DNA of 39,481 bases from Bacteroidaceae bacterium (GTDB lineage Bacteria; Bacteroidota; Bacteroidia; Bacteroidales; Bacteroidaceae): assembly GCA_017453465.1 (NCBI GenBank), contig JAFTEV010000036.1, positions 1-39,481 on the forward strand, written 5' to 3'. Below the pieces are notes generated by a model. It did no database searches, was not told where the DNA came from, and saw nothing but the letters and a program-made list of their open reading frames with translations. The position numbers and the translations under genes are program-made. Positions 31,309 to 39,481 of this stretch are shown here, piece after piece. Positions within the stretch are counted from its first letter, which is position 1. Each line of letters opens with the position of its first letter.

Positions 31309-32898
31309 ATGACACGCAAATACGATTTCCTGATTATTGGTTCGGGGGTGGCAGGCATGAGTTACGCACTGAAAGTAGCCGCTGCCCACAAGGGTAAGAT
31401 AGCCATTATCTGCAAGACAACCATTGAGGAAGCCAATACCGCCAAGGCTCAGGGCGGCATTTCATCGGTCACCAACTTGCTGGTTGACAATTTCGAGAAA
31501 CACATTGAGGACACCATGATTGCGGGCGACTGGATTTCCGACCCCGAAGCCGTGCGTCAGGTGGTGACCCGTGCGCCCGAAGGCATCAAGGACTTGGTGC
31601 GCTGGGGCGTGAATTTTGATAAGAACCCCGACGGCACATACGACTTGCATCGAGAGGGCGGGCACAGCGAATTTCGCATCCTGCACCATGCCGACGACAC
31701 GGGTGCGGAGATTCAGCGCGGACTGATTGAGGCTGTCCGAAACACCGATGGAATCGACATATTTGAGGGCTTTTTTGCCGTTGAAATCATCACGCAGCAC
31801 CATCTGGGCATCCGTGTGACGCGCCGCACACCCGACATCGAGTGTTTCGGCGCATACGTGTTGAACCCCAACACGGGAAAGATTGAGACATTCCTCTCGA
31901 AAGTGACCCTCATGGCCACGGGCGGCACGGGGGCTATCTATGCCACGACCTCCAACCCCTCGATTGCTACGGGCGACGGCATCGCCATGGTCTATCGCGC
32001 CAAGGGCAAGGTGAAGGACATGGAGTTTGTGCAGTTCCACCCCACCGTGCTCTACAATCCGCAGGAGACCCATCCCGCCTACCTCATCACGGAGGCCATG
32101 CGCGGTTATGGCGGCATTCTGCGTCTGCCCAACGGCGAGGAGTTCATGCAGAAGTACGACGAGCGGCTTTCGCTGGCTCCACGCGACATTGTGGCTCGTG
32201 CCATCGACAACGAAATGAAGATTCACGCTCTGGACCACGTCTGCCTGGACGTTACTCACAAGGATCCAGAGGAGACGAAGCACCACTTCCCCAACATCTA
32301 CGCCAAGTGTCTGAGCATCGGCATCGACATCACGAAGCAATATATTCCGGTGGCTCCGTCGGCCCACTACATGTGCGGTGGCATCGTGGTTGACCTCGAT
32401 GGGCAGAGCACCATTCGCCGCCTCTATGCTGTGGGCGAATGTTCCTGCACGGGTCTGCATGGCGGCAACCGCCTGGCCAGCAACTCGCTCATCGAGGCTG
32501 TGGTCTATGCTGACGCTGCGGCCAAGCACTCGCTGGAGGTGATTGACCAGTACGACTTCAACGACCGGATTCCCGACTGGAACGACGAGGGCACCATGAC
32601 GAATGAGGAGAAGGTGCTGATTGCCCAGGATGCAAAGGAGGTCGGGCAGATTATGTCCACCTACGTAGGCATTGTGCGCAGCGACTTGCGTCTGCATCGT
32701 GCCTGGGAGCGTCTCGACCTGCTCTACGAGGAGACCGAGCACCTCTTCAAGCGTGTGAAACCCACGAAGGACATCTGCGAACTCCGCAACATGATTAACG
32801 TGGGCTACCTCATCACCCGCCAGGCCCTGGAACGCAAGGAGTCACGCGGCCTGCACTATACGGTGGATTATGCAAAGCACGCTCTGGACAAGAAGTAG
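31309..32898 (+). CDS. nadB: L-aspartate oxidase NadB
   Basis: The product is 529 aa, a flavoprotein that oxidises L-aspartate to iminoaspartate, the first step of NAD synthesis. The FAD-binding start is FLIIGSGVAGMSYAL. Further typical pieces are ANTAKAQGGISS, REGGHSEFRILHHADDTG, MATGGTGAIYATTSNP, DMEFVQFHPTVLY, LAPRDIVARAI, YMCGGIVVDLDG and the C-terminal GLHGGNRLASNSLIEA. The helical C-terminal domain (from about 430) is complete. nadA and nadC are not next to it in this window. In an anaerobe the electron acceptor is likely fumarate. Confidence 0.95.
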   Translation: MTRKYDFLIIGSGVAGMSYALKVAAAHKGKIAIICKTTIEEANTAKAQGGISSVTNLLVDNFEKHIEDTMIAGDWISDPEAVRQVVTRAPEGIKDLVRWGVNFDKNPDGTYDLHREGGHSEFRILHHADDTGAEIQRGLIEAVRNTDGIDIFEGFFAVEIITQHHLGIRVTRRTPDIECFGAYVLNPNTGKIETFLSKVTLMATGGTGAIYATTSNPSIATGDGIAMVYRAKGKVKDMEFVQFHPTVLYNPQETHPAYLITEAMRGYGGILRLPNGEEFMQKYDERLSLAPRDIVARAIDNEMKIHALDHVCLDVTHKDPEETKHHFPNIYAKCLSIGIDITKQYIPVAPSAHYMCGGIVVDLDGQSTIRRLYAVGECSCTGLHGGNRLASNSLIEAVVYADAAAKHSLEVIDQYDFNDRIPDWNDEGTMTNEEKVLIAQDAKEVGQIMSTYVGIVRSDLRLHRAWERLDLLYEETEHLFKRVKPTKDICELRNMINVGYLITRQALERKESRGLHYTVDYAKHALDKK

Positions 32899-32917
32899 TG
32901 AACACGAATGATATTTT

Positions 32918-33141
32918 TTTTCAACACGAATTACACGAAACTTCACGAAGCTATGCAGATTGAAGAATTTACACAAAACGCCTTGACGGCGACGAATTTC
33001 ACGAACCTTCGGCTCGGTGTAGCCTGCTGTCTATCTGGATGGTTCGTGACATTCGTAGCACGTCAAGTGCTCCTTCGTGGAATAACATCTGCCACAAGAT
33101 AGTTGAAGGTTCGTGAAGTTTCGTGTAATTCGTGTTGAAAA
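32918..33141. repeat. CACGAA palindromic element, copy 2
   Basis: A 224-bp element with perfect 32-bp inverted ends (32918-32949 and 33110-33141). Its centre (160 nt) is related to that of copy 1 at 123-329: both have AATTTCACGAA, GGATGGTT, CGTCAAG and AACAT-TGCC stretches in the same order. An extra AACACGAATGA lies just outside on the left. It ends about 24 nt before the second GxxExxY gene. Confidence 0.88.
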
Positions 33142-33165
33142 ATAGCATTTGTGTTTGAGGTAAAA

Positions 33166-33552
33166 ATGTCAACGGGCATGAAGGAAATTATTTATAAAGA
33201 AGAAAGTTATGCCATCATTGGTGCCGCATTGGAAGTGCACAAAATACTTGGATGTGGATTTGCCGAGAAGGTATATCAAGACGCTTTAGAAATAGAGTTT
33301 ACTCAAAGAAATATTCCTTTTCAGCGTGAGAAACATTTGCCCGTTTCGTATAAGGGGCTGCAAATAAAACATGACTTCTTTGCTGATTTTATTTGTTATG
33401 ATAAAATCGTCATAGAATGTAAGGCTGTTGCAGGGCTTCTGCCTATCCATCAAGTTCAAACACTGAATTATCTCAAAATAGGGCAATTCAAATTAGGCTT
33501 GCTTATAAACTTTAGTCAACAAAACTTAGAATATAAACGAATTGTAAACTGA
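33166..33552 (+). CDS. GxxExxY protein (PD-(D/E)XK nuclease superfamily), copy 2
   Basis: The product is 128 aa from the ATG at 33166; other possible starts are GTG 33151 and ATG 33178. The motif GFAEKVY (G31, E34, Y37) is present. The nuclease-type residues are D74 (ADFICYDK, with Ala instead of Pro before it) and E84-C-K86. It resembles copy 1 at 26714 over its whole length, yet the two are clearly diverged, so they are not a recent duplication. The gene is AT-rich. Its TGA stop shares a base with the ATG of the M16 peptidase (TGATG). It directly follows the CACGAA element. Activity is unproven. Confidence 0.87.
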   Translation: MSTGMKEIIYKEESYAIIGAALEVHKILGCGFAEKVYQDALEIEFTQRNIPFQREKHLPVSYKGLQIKHDFFADFICYDKIVIECKAVAGLLPIHQVQTLNYLKIGQFKLGLLINFSQQNLEYKRIVN

Positions 33553-36359
33553 TGAAAAAACTACTTTCGCTGTTGCTGCTGTGCTGCGCATTTGTTGCGG
33601 CTTCGGCACAGGACGTGACGATTCCGCTCGACCCTGCGGTGAGGAAGGGCACACTGCCCAACGGTCTGACTTATTACCTGCGTTACAACAACTGGCCAGA
33701 GAAGCGGGCCAACTTCTACATCGCCCAGAAGGTGGGCTCGATGCAGGAGGAGGAGAACCAGCGCGGTCTGGCTCACTTCTTGGAGCACATGTGTTTCAAT
33801 GGAACGACAAACTTCCCCGGCGACCGCCTGAAGAAGTATCTGGAGACTATCGGCGTGAAGTTTGGTGAGAACCTGAATGCTTACACCAGCTTCGACGAGA
33901 CGGTCTATAATATAGATAATGTGAACGTGGAAATCAAGGGCGCGCTGGACAGCTGTCTGCTCATCCTGCACGACTGGAGCCACGACCTTCTGCTGGAGGG
34001 CAACGAGATTGACAAGGAGCGCGGTGTCATCAACGAAGAGTGGCGTATGCGCTCTTCGGCCATGATGCGTATGTACAACGTGGGTCTGCCACAGCTCTAC
34101 CCTGGCAGCAAGTACGGCGTGCGTCTGCCCATCGGACTGATGGACATCGTGATGAACTTCCCCTACGACGACTTGCGTGCATACTACAAGAAGTGGTACC
34201 GCCCCGACCTGCAGGCACTGGTCATCGTGGGTGACTTCGACCTCGACCAGATGGAGCAGAAGATTCAGCAGACCTTTGCCGACATCAAGCCCGCTGCTGC
34301 CGATGCCGCAGAGCGTATCTATTTCCCCGTGCCCGACAACCAGGAACCCATCGTCACTGTGCTGAAGGACAAGGAGCAGGTGCAGACCATGGCCTTCCTG
34401 ATGTGGAAGACCGAGGCCATGCCACGCGAAATGAAGTCCAACCTGCAGTATTACATTGTCAACTATGCTCAGGGAGCCATGGCTTCGATGTTCCGCGACC
34501 GCATCCGTGAGATTCTGCAAAAAGAGAATGCTCCGTTCCTCAATGCCAGTTTCGGCAAGGACTCCTATTTGGTGTCGAGCACCAAGGACGCATACACCGG
34601 CACGGTCATTTGCCAGGACAATCAGTATAAAGAGGCTATTCAGGCCCTCTACCGCGAAATCCTGCGTGTGAAGCGTCATGGTTTCACGGCCAGCGAGTTT
34701 GAACGCTTCAAGACCGAGTTCCTCTCTCAGCTGGAGAGCAGCTACCTGCACCGCGACAAGGTGAGCAGCAAGTCGTATGTGAACGAATACGTGGAACTCT
34801 TCCTCAACAACGAGCCAGCACCAGGCATTGAGTGGGAGTACAACACGATGAACAAGGTGGTGCCACAGGTGCCCGTGGAGCTGGTGAACCAGATTGCCGC
34901 ACAGATGCCCGACTCCAACTTTGTCATTGCCATGTTCATGCCCGACAAGGATGGCGTAGTCTATCCCACGAAGGACGAACTGCTCAGCATCGTGAAGGAA
35001 GTGGAGTCGGAACAGATTGATGCCTACGTGGAAGAAGTGGACAACAGTCCGCTCATCCCCGAAATGCCCGCACCTGGCACGGTGAAGAGCATCAAGGACG
35101 ACATCTTCGGTGCTCGCCTCGTCACGCTGAGCAACGGTATTAAAGTACACGTGAAGCAGACCGACTTCTCGCCCAACCAGATTTCCATGCGTGCCAGCAG
35201 CTGGGGCGGCACATCGCTCTACAGCAATGATGAATACTTGCAGTCGTCGAACACCAATGTGGTCAGCGTCGGCGGTTGGGGCAACTACTCTGCCACGAAC
35301 CTGAAGAAACGTCTGGCTGGCATTCAGGCAGGTGTAGGCCCCAGCGTGGGTGACCGCGCAGAGGGACTGAATGGTTCGTGCGTAAAGAAAGACTTCGAGA
35401 CCATGCTTCAGCTGACCTATCTTGCTTTCACGGCTCCACGCAAAGACCAGGAGGCATTCAACTCCGTCATTCAGCGTTCAAAGGCCAGCCTGGAGAATGC
35501 CGAGCTTGACCCCAAGACAGCCCTGCAGGACACCATTGCCAAGGTGCTTTATAATAATAATGTGCGTGCAATGCGCGAGAAGCCCGAAGACCTCGACAAG
35601 CTCGACTACGACCGCATTCTGGAGATTTACAAGGAACGCTTTGCCGATGCAGGCGACTTTGAGTTCTACATCGTGGGCGACTGCAATGCCGACAGCATTG
35701 CTCCGCTGCTGGCCAAGTACCTCGGCGCACTGCCCAACCTGAAGTCGAAGGAAAAGGCCAAGGTCATTGACCGTCGTCTGGCCAAGGGCGAAATCAAGAA
35801 CGTGTTTGAGAAGCACCAGGAGACACCCAACTCCATCGTGATGTTCCTCTACCACGCCCCGATGAAGGAAAACCTGCGCAACGAACTCATCGTCAGTATG
35901 CTCGAACAGGCCATGGAAATGGTATATACCGAGACTGTGCGTGAGGACGAAGGTGGAGCCTACGGCACACCCGTGAGTGCTAATATCGCAGACTATCCGG
36001 AGGAGATAGCCCTGTTCCAGGTTCAGCTGCCTACAGCTCCAGAGAAGCGTGAACGCATGACCCAGGTCATCTACAAGGGCATTGACGACATGGTGCAGAA
36101 TGGCCCGTCAGCCGAGAACTTGCAGAAGATTAAGGAATACATGCTCCGCTCACACGCCGAGTCGCTGAAGAGGAACAACTACTGGATGAACGCGCTCATC
36201 AACAAGACACGCTACAACATGGACTCCGTCACTGGCTACGAAACCCTTGTGAGCAGCATCACGGCTGCCGACATCCAGAAGATGGCCAAGAAAATCTTCA
36301 GGAGCGGCAACCGCATCGAAGTCGGCATGACCAGTCCGCTGTCTGACGTAAGTAAATAA
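33552..36359 (+). CDS. M16 family zinc metallopeptidase (two-domain, secreted)
   Basis: The product is 935 aa with a signal peptide (MKKLLSLLLLCCAFVAASAQ). The zinc motif HxxEH is H75-F-L-E78-H79 in GLAHFLEHM, and the third zinc ligand is probably in the segment following NEEWRMR. The protein has two M16 halves; the second begins near DDIFGARLVTLSNGIKVHVK and lacks the zinc motif, as normal for pitrilysin-like enzymes. It probably degrades peptides in the periplasm. Translation looks coupled to the GxxExxY gene before it. The next gene starts at the base after this stop. Confidence 0.93.
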   Translation: MKKLLSLLLLCCAFVAASAQDVTIPLDPAVRKGTLPNGLTYYLRYNNWPEKRANFYIAQKVGSMQEEENQRGLAHFLEHMCFNGTTNFPGDRLKKYLETIGVKFGENLNAYTSFDETVYNIDNVNVEIKGALDSCLLILHDWSHDLLLEGNEIDKERGVINEEWRMRSSAMMRMYNVGLPQLYPGSKYGVRLPIGLMDIVMNFPYDDLRAYYKKWYRPDLQALVIVGDFDLDQMEQKIQQTFADIKPAAADAAERIYFPVPDNQEPIVTVLKDKEQVQTMAFLMWKTEAMPREMKSNLQYYIVNYAQGAMASMFRDRIREILQKENAPFLNASFGKDSYLVSSTKDAYTGTVICQDNQYKEAIQALYREILRVKRHGFTASEFERFKTEFLSQLESSYLHRDKVSSKSYVNEYVELFLNNEPAPGIEWEYNTMNKVVPQVPVELVNQIAAQMPDSNFVIAMFMPDKDGVVYPTKDELLSIVKEVESEQIDAYVEEVDNSPLIPEMPAPGTVKSIKDDIFGARLVTLSNGIKVHVKQTDFSPNQISMRASSWGGTSLYSNDEYLQSSNTNVVSVGGWGNYSATNLKKRLAGIQAGVGPSVGDRAEGLNGSCVKKDFETMLQLTYLAFTAPRKDQEAFNSVIQRSKASLENAELDPKTALQDTIAKVLYNNNVRAMREKPEDLDKLDYDRILEIYKERFADAGDFEFYIVGDCNADSIAPLLAKYLGALPNLKSKEKAKVIDRRLAKGEIKNVFEKHQETPNSIVMFLYHAPMKENLRNELIVSMLEQAMEMVYTETVREDEGGAYGTPVSANIADYPEEIALFQVQLPTAPEKRERMTQVIYKGIDDMVQNGPSAENLQKIKEYMLRSHAESLKRNNYWMNALINKTRYNMDSVTGYETLVSSITAADIQKMAKKIFRSGNRIEVGMTSPLSDVSK

Positions 36360-36740
36360 ATGCAGCGAACCTTTCAAGCTAACATATCCTATAAACACTA
36401 CGTACTGCTGGCAGCCCTGCTGCTTGCAGTCGTGTGTTTATATTGGATGCCTGTCCATCGTGCCATGACGGGGTGCCTCTTGGCTGTGCTGCTCGTGTTC
36501 ATGGTCATCACCGTGTCCAGGGCTACGACCCGGTGCTACATCGTCAGCAGCGACGGGTGGGTGGAAATCCAGAACGGACGCTTCAGCCGCAGTGTACGCA
36601 TCTGCATTGACGACATTCAGCGCATTGACAAAATCCGAGGCGGAGCACTGGTCATTGTGCTCAAGGACCAGACCGAACACTTCATTACTCCACGCAACGA
36701 AACAGACTTTATACGATGCATAGAAAAATATCACTCCTGA
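36360..36740 (+). CDS. Small membrane protein with PH-like domain
   Basis: The product is 126 aa. Two membrane segments are visible (YVLLAALLLAVVCLYWM, then a segment from MTGCLLAVLLVFMVITV). A small soluble part follows that resembles bacterial PH-like domains: RCYIVSSDGWVEIQNG, ICIDDIQRIDKIR, LVIVLKDQTEHFITPRNETDFI. Its role is unknown. It starts directly after the M16 stop codon and overlaps the start of the PBP4 gene by 25 nt, so these genes are probably co-transcribed and coupled. Confidence 0.8.
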   Translation: MQRTFQANISYKHYVLLAALLLAVVCLYWMPVHRAMTGCLLAVLLVFMVITVSRATTRCYIVSSDGWVEIQNGRFSRSVRICIDDIQRIDKIRGGALVIVLKDQTEHFITPRNETDFIRCIEKYHS

Positions 36741-37975
36741 CCACCACACTGCTGCTGTGCCTGTCCCTGACGGCGCAAGTTCAGCCATTCACGACCGAGC
36801 CAGTAGAACCTCGGTGGGAATACAGCATTCGGGCGGCGCTCGACCGATTCCTGCCCGAACTGGATGCAGCCTACTACAACACGGGCATCCAAGTCTATGA
36901 CCTGACGACCGACTCCGTGCTCTGGGCCTACCATGCAGGCAAAGTGATGCGTCCAGCTTCGTGCCAGAAACTGCTCACCACCATTTCGGCCTTGGACCTG
37001 CTGGGCAGCAGCCACACCGTGAGCACACGTGCCTACTACACGGGCAGCATTGTCGATTCCGTCCTGCAGGGCAACATCTATGTAGTGGGTGGTTTCGACC
37101 CCACCTACACATACGACGACCTCTGCGGACTGGCAGCCCGAATCCGTGCGCTGGGTATCAACAGCATCAAGGGGCGCATCATGGGCGACACCAGTTTCAA
37201 GGACACCCTGCGCATCGGCAACGGCTGGTGCTGGGACGACAAGCCTTCGGTCTTCCACCCCTACCTCAGTCCGCTACTCTTCGACCGTGGCAGACTGTCA
37301 CCGCAAAGCGACAAATACCCCACAGACATCTTCTTTAATCCAGCCGAACACTTCCTGCGCACACTCTGCACCGAACTGGGCTTGCTGCCCGACCGACTCT
37401 CATACGGCTTTGCCTCGGTGCCCCCTCAGGCTCAGCTCTTCTATGTGCACGAAAGCCACATCAGCGACCTCCTGACGAGAACGCTGAAGAACTCGGACAA
37501 TCTTTATGCCGAGGCCATCTTCTATCAGATTGCCCACCTCAATGCTGGGGCTAATGCTACGGCTACCGACGGCGCACGGCTCATTGACAATGTCATTCGG
37601 AAGGCAGGAGCCAACAGTACCTTTTGCGAGATACACGACGGTTGCGGCCTGTCGCCCTACGACTTCCTCACTCCCGCCACGCTGGTAGCTATGCTTCGTT
37701 ACGCCTATCGCAATGCCAACATCTACTATTCGCTCATCGAGGCATTGCCCATCAGTGGCAAGGACGGCACACTCTCGTCCCGCATGAAGACCGGCCCCGC
37801 CTACCTCAATGTCCACGCCAAGACAGGCACCGTCACGGGAGTCTCCAGTCTGGCTGGCTATGTCACGGCCTCCAATGGCCACACCTTGGCCTTTGCCATC
37901 ATCAACAACGGATTACTCAAAACTACTACAGGACACAACATACAAGACAAAATATGCCAAGAACTTGCACGATGA
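36716..37975 (+). CDS. dacB: D-alanyl-D-alanine carboxypeptidase/endopeptidase (PBP4, S13 family)
   Basis: The product is 419 aa with a signal peptide (hydrophobic LLTTTLLLCLSL, cleavage near TAQV). It acts on peptidoglycan in the periplasm, trimming or cutting cross-links. The catalytic motifs are S82-C-Q-K85 (SxxK), SDN in KNSDNLYAEA and KTG in HAKTGTVTGVSSLAGY. The length is normal for the family. The gene overlaps its upstream neighbour by 25 nt and the downstream M23 peptidase by four bases (ATGA), so the two wall enzymes are translated together. Confidence 0.93.
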   Translation: MHRKISLLTTTLLLCLSLTAQVQPFTTEPVEPRWEYSIRAALDRFLPELDAAYYNTGIQVYDLTTDSVLWAYHAGKVMRPASCQKLLTTISALDLLGSSHTVSTRAYYTGSIVDSVLQGNIYVVGGFDPTYTYDDLCGLAARIRALGINSIKGRIMGDTSFKDTLRIGNGWCWDDKPSVFHPYLSPLLFDRGRLSPQSDKYPTDIFFNPAEHFLRTLCTELGLLPDRLSYGFASVPPQAQLFYVHESHISDLLTRTLKNSDNLYAEAIFYQIAHLNAGANATATDGARLIDNVIRKAGANSTFCEIHDGCGLSPYDFLTPATLVAMLRYAYRNANIYYSLIEALPISGKDGTLSSRMKTGPAYLNVHAKTGTVTGVSSLAGYVTASNGHTLAFAIINNGLLKTTTGHNIQDKICQELAR

Positions 37976-38592
37976 CCCTCAGACACCACTTGCTGTTCGC
38001 TTTGCTGCTTAGCCTTTCGTCCTTAACTGCCACAGCCCAGGACTCCATTCCCGACATAGACCAGTGGCAAATACTGAAGGGCGAAGCAGCCAAAGACCCG
38101 TTTGCACATAAGAATCAGTTTACCATCAACTTCAAGCAATACACCGAAGGCAAGGACTGGGCTTACCCCCTGCCTGGCGGCAAAGTCATCAGCCCCTATG
38201 GTGGCAAGCGTCACCATGGCGGCACAGACATCAAGACCTGCCCCAACGACACCATCCGTGCCGCCTTCCCTGGCCATGTCACCCTCAGCGCACCCCATTA
38301 TGGCTACGGCAACGCCATCATCATCCGCCATGCCAACGGACTGGAAACCCTCTACTCCCACCAGTCGAAGAACCTCTGCAAGAAGGGCGACTGGGTGTGG
38401 GCAGGCCAACCCATCGGACTGACAGGCCGCACAGGGCGTGCCACCACCGAGCACCTGCATTTTGAAACCCGCGTGAACGGCAAGTCTTTCGACTCCGCAC
38501 GGCTCTTCGACCATGCGAACCACTGCCTTTGGCCTTATCTCTTTGTTTTCACCAAGCAGGGCAGTGGCGTGAAGATAACCTATGAGAAGTAG
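37972..38592 (+). CDS. M23 family (LytM-type) peptidase
   Basis: The product is 206 aa. The ATG at 37972 gives a signal peptide (hydrophobic LLFALLLSLSSL, cleavage near TAQD) and overlaps the stop of dacB as ATGA. The frame is open much further upstream, but that part only reads dacB in another frame. Zinc-site motifs are present: H82-G-G-T-D86 and H161-L-H163 in TEHLHFE, as well as SPYGGKRHHGGTD and GYGNAIIIRHANGLETLYSH. With both sites intact it should cut peptidoglycan cross-bridges or stems. A strong terminator follows immediately. Confidence 0.93.
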   Translation: MTLRHHLLFALLLSLSSLTATAQDSIPDIDQWQILKGEAAKDPFAHKNQFTINFKQYTEGKDWAYPLPGGKVISPYGGKRHHGGTDIKTCPNDTIRAAFPGHVTLSAPHYGYGNAIIIRHANGLETLYSHQSKNLCKKGDWVWAGQPIGLTGRTGRATTEHLHFETRVNGKSFDSARLFDHANHCLWPYLFVFTKQGSGVKITYEK

Positions 38593-38594
38593 CA

Positions 38595-38640
38595 ACAAAA
38601 AACGCACATTCCTTCAAGTTGAGGAATGTGCGTTTTTTGT
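38595..38640. terminator. Bidirectional terminator
   Basis: A perfect 19-bp stem (38595-38613 with 38622-38640), 8-nt loop, A-run on the left and T-run on the right, between converging genes. Confidence 0.92.
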
Positions 38641-38641
38641 G

Positions 38642-38756
38642 TGCGGTTATGCGGTTATATGGTTTTGCGGTTATGCGGTTTTGTGGTTGGATGATTGTTC
38701 TACCATAAAACCGTAAAGCAAAGCGACCGCACGACCGTATAACCGTAAAACCGCAT
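38642..38756. repeat. CGGTTATACGGTT palindromic element, copy 3
   Basis: CGGTTATGCGGTTATATGG words on the left, a centre near 38690, and AACCGTAAAACCG words on the right with an inner AAGCGACCGC. It fills the gap between the terminator and the right-edge gene. Confidence 0.83.
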
Positions 38757-38758
38757 CC

Positions 38759-39481
38759 TTACGGTTCTACTCGCTGCAAGCCGAAGCGGTTCGGTATGAA
38801 CACTTGGGTGGCTTCTGCTGGCATTCGTGTGAAGAAGATTCCCTTCCTGCCGTTCTTGAAAAACTGCTGGTAGCCAAACTTATCTTCGTCTTGAACCAAG
38901 ATGCTGTCATCCAGGTACCCACATATCCTGTAGGAATGGTTGTGGTCGCTCTTGATGACGAGATAGTCCCTTGCTATGATAATCCAGCGATTGTAGAACA
39001 TTTCCCAGAGGTCGAAACGTGGACTGACCTTGCCCGTGCTGAAGCGCAGCTTGTTGCAATAAGTCAGGTCGGAATGATGCTCCGTGGCGTATGCAACTTC
39101 TACCCCAGCCACGGTGCGAAACTCTGGGTAGAAACCATAGTAGTATGAATTGCCCACGGGGTCCCAGCAGTTCACGTATTCGCCCGTGCCCCCAGCATAC
39201 ACGCCACAGAAATAGCCGTTTTCCCACGAGACAATTCCCGGCAGCTTGACGTGCATGTCTTTCCCCTTGTTGTCTATCACCGTGGTCAGCACACCCCCTG
39301 TGCCCACCGTGTAGATGGCCAGGGCAAAGAAGCCGCTCCGTTTCTCCAGCCGGTCAATCTGCTTGAAGCGGGCAGGGCAGGTGACTCGTCCGTTTCGCAT
39401 CACGCCGTAGTGTCCGTCTTGCAGGAAAACCTCCAGCCCTGTTCTGCGTTGGCCGCTGCTCTTGATATAGACCATTTCCAG
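38759..39481 (-). CDS. WG-repeat-like protein, partial at the right edge
   Basis: The last 240 codons of a longer minus-strand gene are visible; the frame is open to the window edge, although an ATG lies at 39475. I recognise no firm family. The segment QDGHYGVMRNGRVTCPARFKQI and later EDKFGYQQFFKNGRKGIFF resemble WG beta-propeller-like repeats (DG-x-WG-x-NxxG). The rest has many aromatic residues and the pattern YNRWIIIARDYLVIKSDHNH. It ends at 38759, just beyond the CGGTT element. A role cannot be given. Confidence 0.7.
   Translation of the reverse strand: MEMVYIKSSGQRRTGLEVFLQDGHYGVMRNGRVTCPARFKQIDRLEKRSGFFALAIYTVGTGGVLTTVIDNKGKDMHVKLPGIVSWENGYFCGVYAGGTGEYVNCWDPVGNSYYYGFYPEFRTVAGVEVAYATEHHSDLTYCNKLRFSTGKVSPRFDLWEMFYNRWIIIARDYLVIKSDHNHSYRICGYLDDSILVQDEDKFGYQQFFKNGRKGIFFTRMPAEATQVFIPNRFGLQRVEP

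Noticed and set aside
31462-32742. Minus-strand open frame of 426 codons across nadB
   Set aside because: It is the antisense of a complete L-aspartate oxidase.
33561-35150. Long minus-strand open frame of 529 codons across the M16 peptidase gene
   Set aside because: It mirrors a gene with signal peptide and zinc motif; composition is that of an antisense shadow.
37624-37971. N-terminal extension of the M23 peptidase gene
   Set aside because: The extension reads dacB in another frame; the ATG at 37972 gives a signal peptide and an ATGA overlap.

Overview
The window looks like chromosomal DNA of a member of the Bacteroidales, most probably a Prevotella-like (Prevotellaceae) organism. The basis is a type IX secretion sorting domain, a gingipain-type C25 peptidase, a MurF-alanine racemase fusion, a two-gene KorA/KorB 2-oxoacid oxidoreductase, DUF4294, DUF4250 and GSCFA proteins, and several promoters of the Bacteroidetes form (TTTG, about 19 nt, TAnnTTTG). 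I found no rRNA, tRNA, CRISPR array, phage or classical transposase gene.

Layout. 1-495: non-coding, with a dispersed 207-bp palindromic element and a promoter. 520-5262 (+): three secreted proteins (a T9SS-sorted protein, a C25 peptidase and a dockerin-tailed protein), the last two AT-rich. 15547-5330 (-): a closely packed envelope-glycan cluster with an FrhB-like iron-sulfur protein, a polysaccharide pyruvyl transferase, a GT2-GT4 fusion, an LTA-synthase-like protein, a YejM-like protein, a lipid A acyltransferase and an LPS-core-type glycosyltransferase. 15685-24524 (+): serB, a MATE pump, DUF4250, GSCFA, murF-alr, a 0.9-kb gene-poor gap, DUF4294 and a TrmH-family methyltransferase. 24800-28818 (+): korA, a GxxExxY gene, korB and an FKBP isomerase. 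28963-29640 (+): an SGNH hydrolase. 30727-29859 (-): greA and a HIT protein. 31309-38592 (+): nadB, a second GxxExxY gene, an M16 peptidase, a PH-like membrane protein, PBP4 and an M23 peptidase. At the right edge there is a partial WG-repeat-like protein (-).

The most interesting feature is a dense population of palindromic repeats built from short reiterated words (CACGAA, CGGTTATA, AACTCCTT, GTGAAAA, CACAATTGA, GGAGATA, GGAATTA and others). They occupy many intergenic gaps, often share cores or tips while their arms differ, and have entered at least four coding genes in frame. In one gene they form the linker of a glycosyltransferase fusion. Two small PD-(D/E)XK-type GxxExxY genes are tied to such repeats. 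One lies inside a 515-bp cassette with 29-bp terminal inverted repeats placed exactly between korA and korB. The other directly follows an element with perfect 32-bp inverted repeats. My working hypothesis, which is inference, is that these repeats and GxxExxY nucleases form a mobile or repeat-maintaining system, comparable in logic to REPIN/RAYT.
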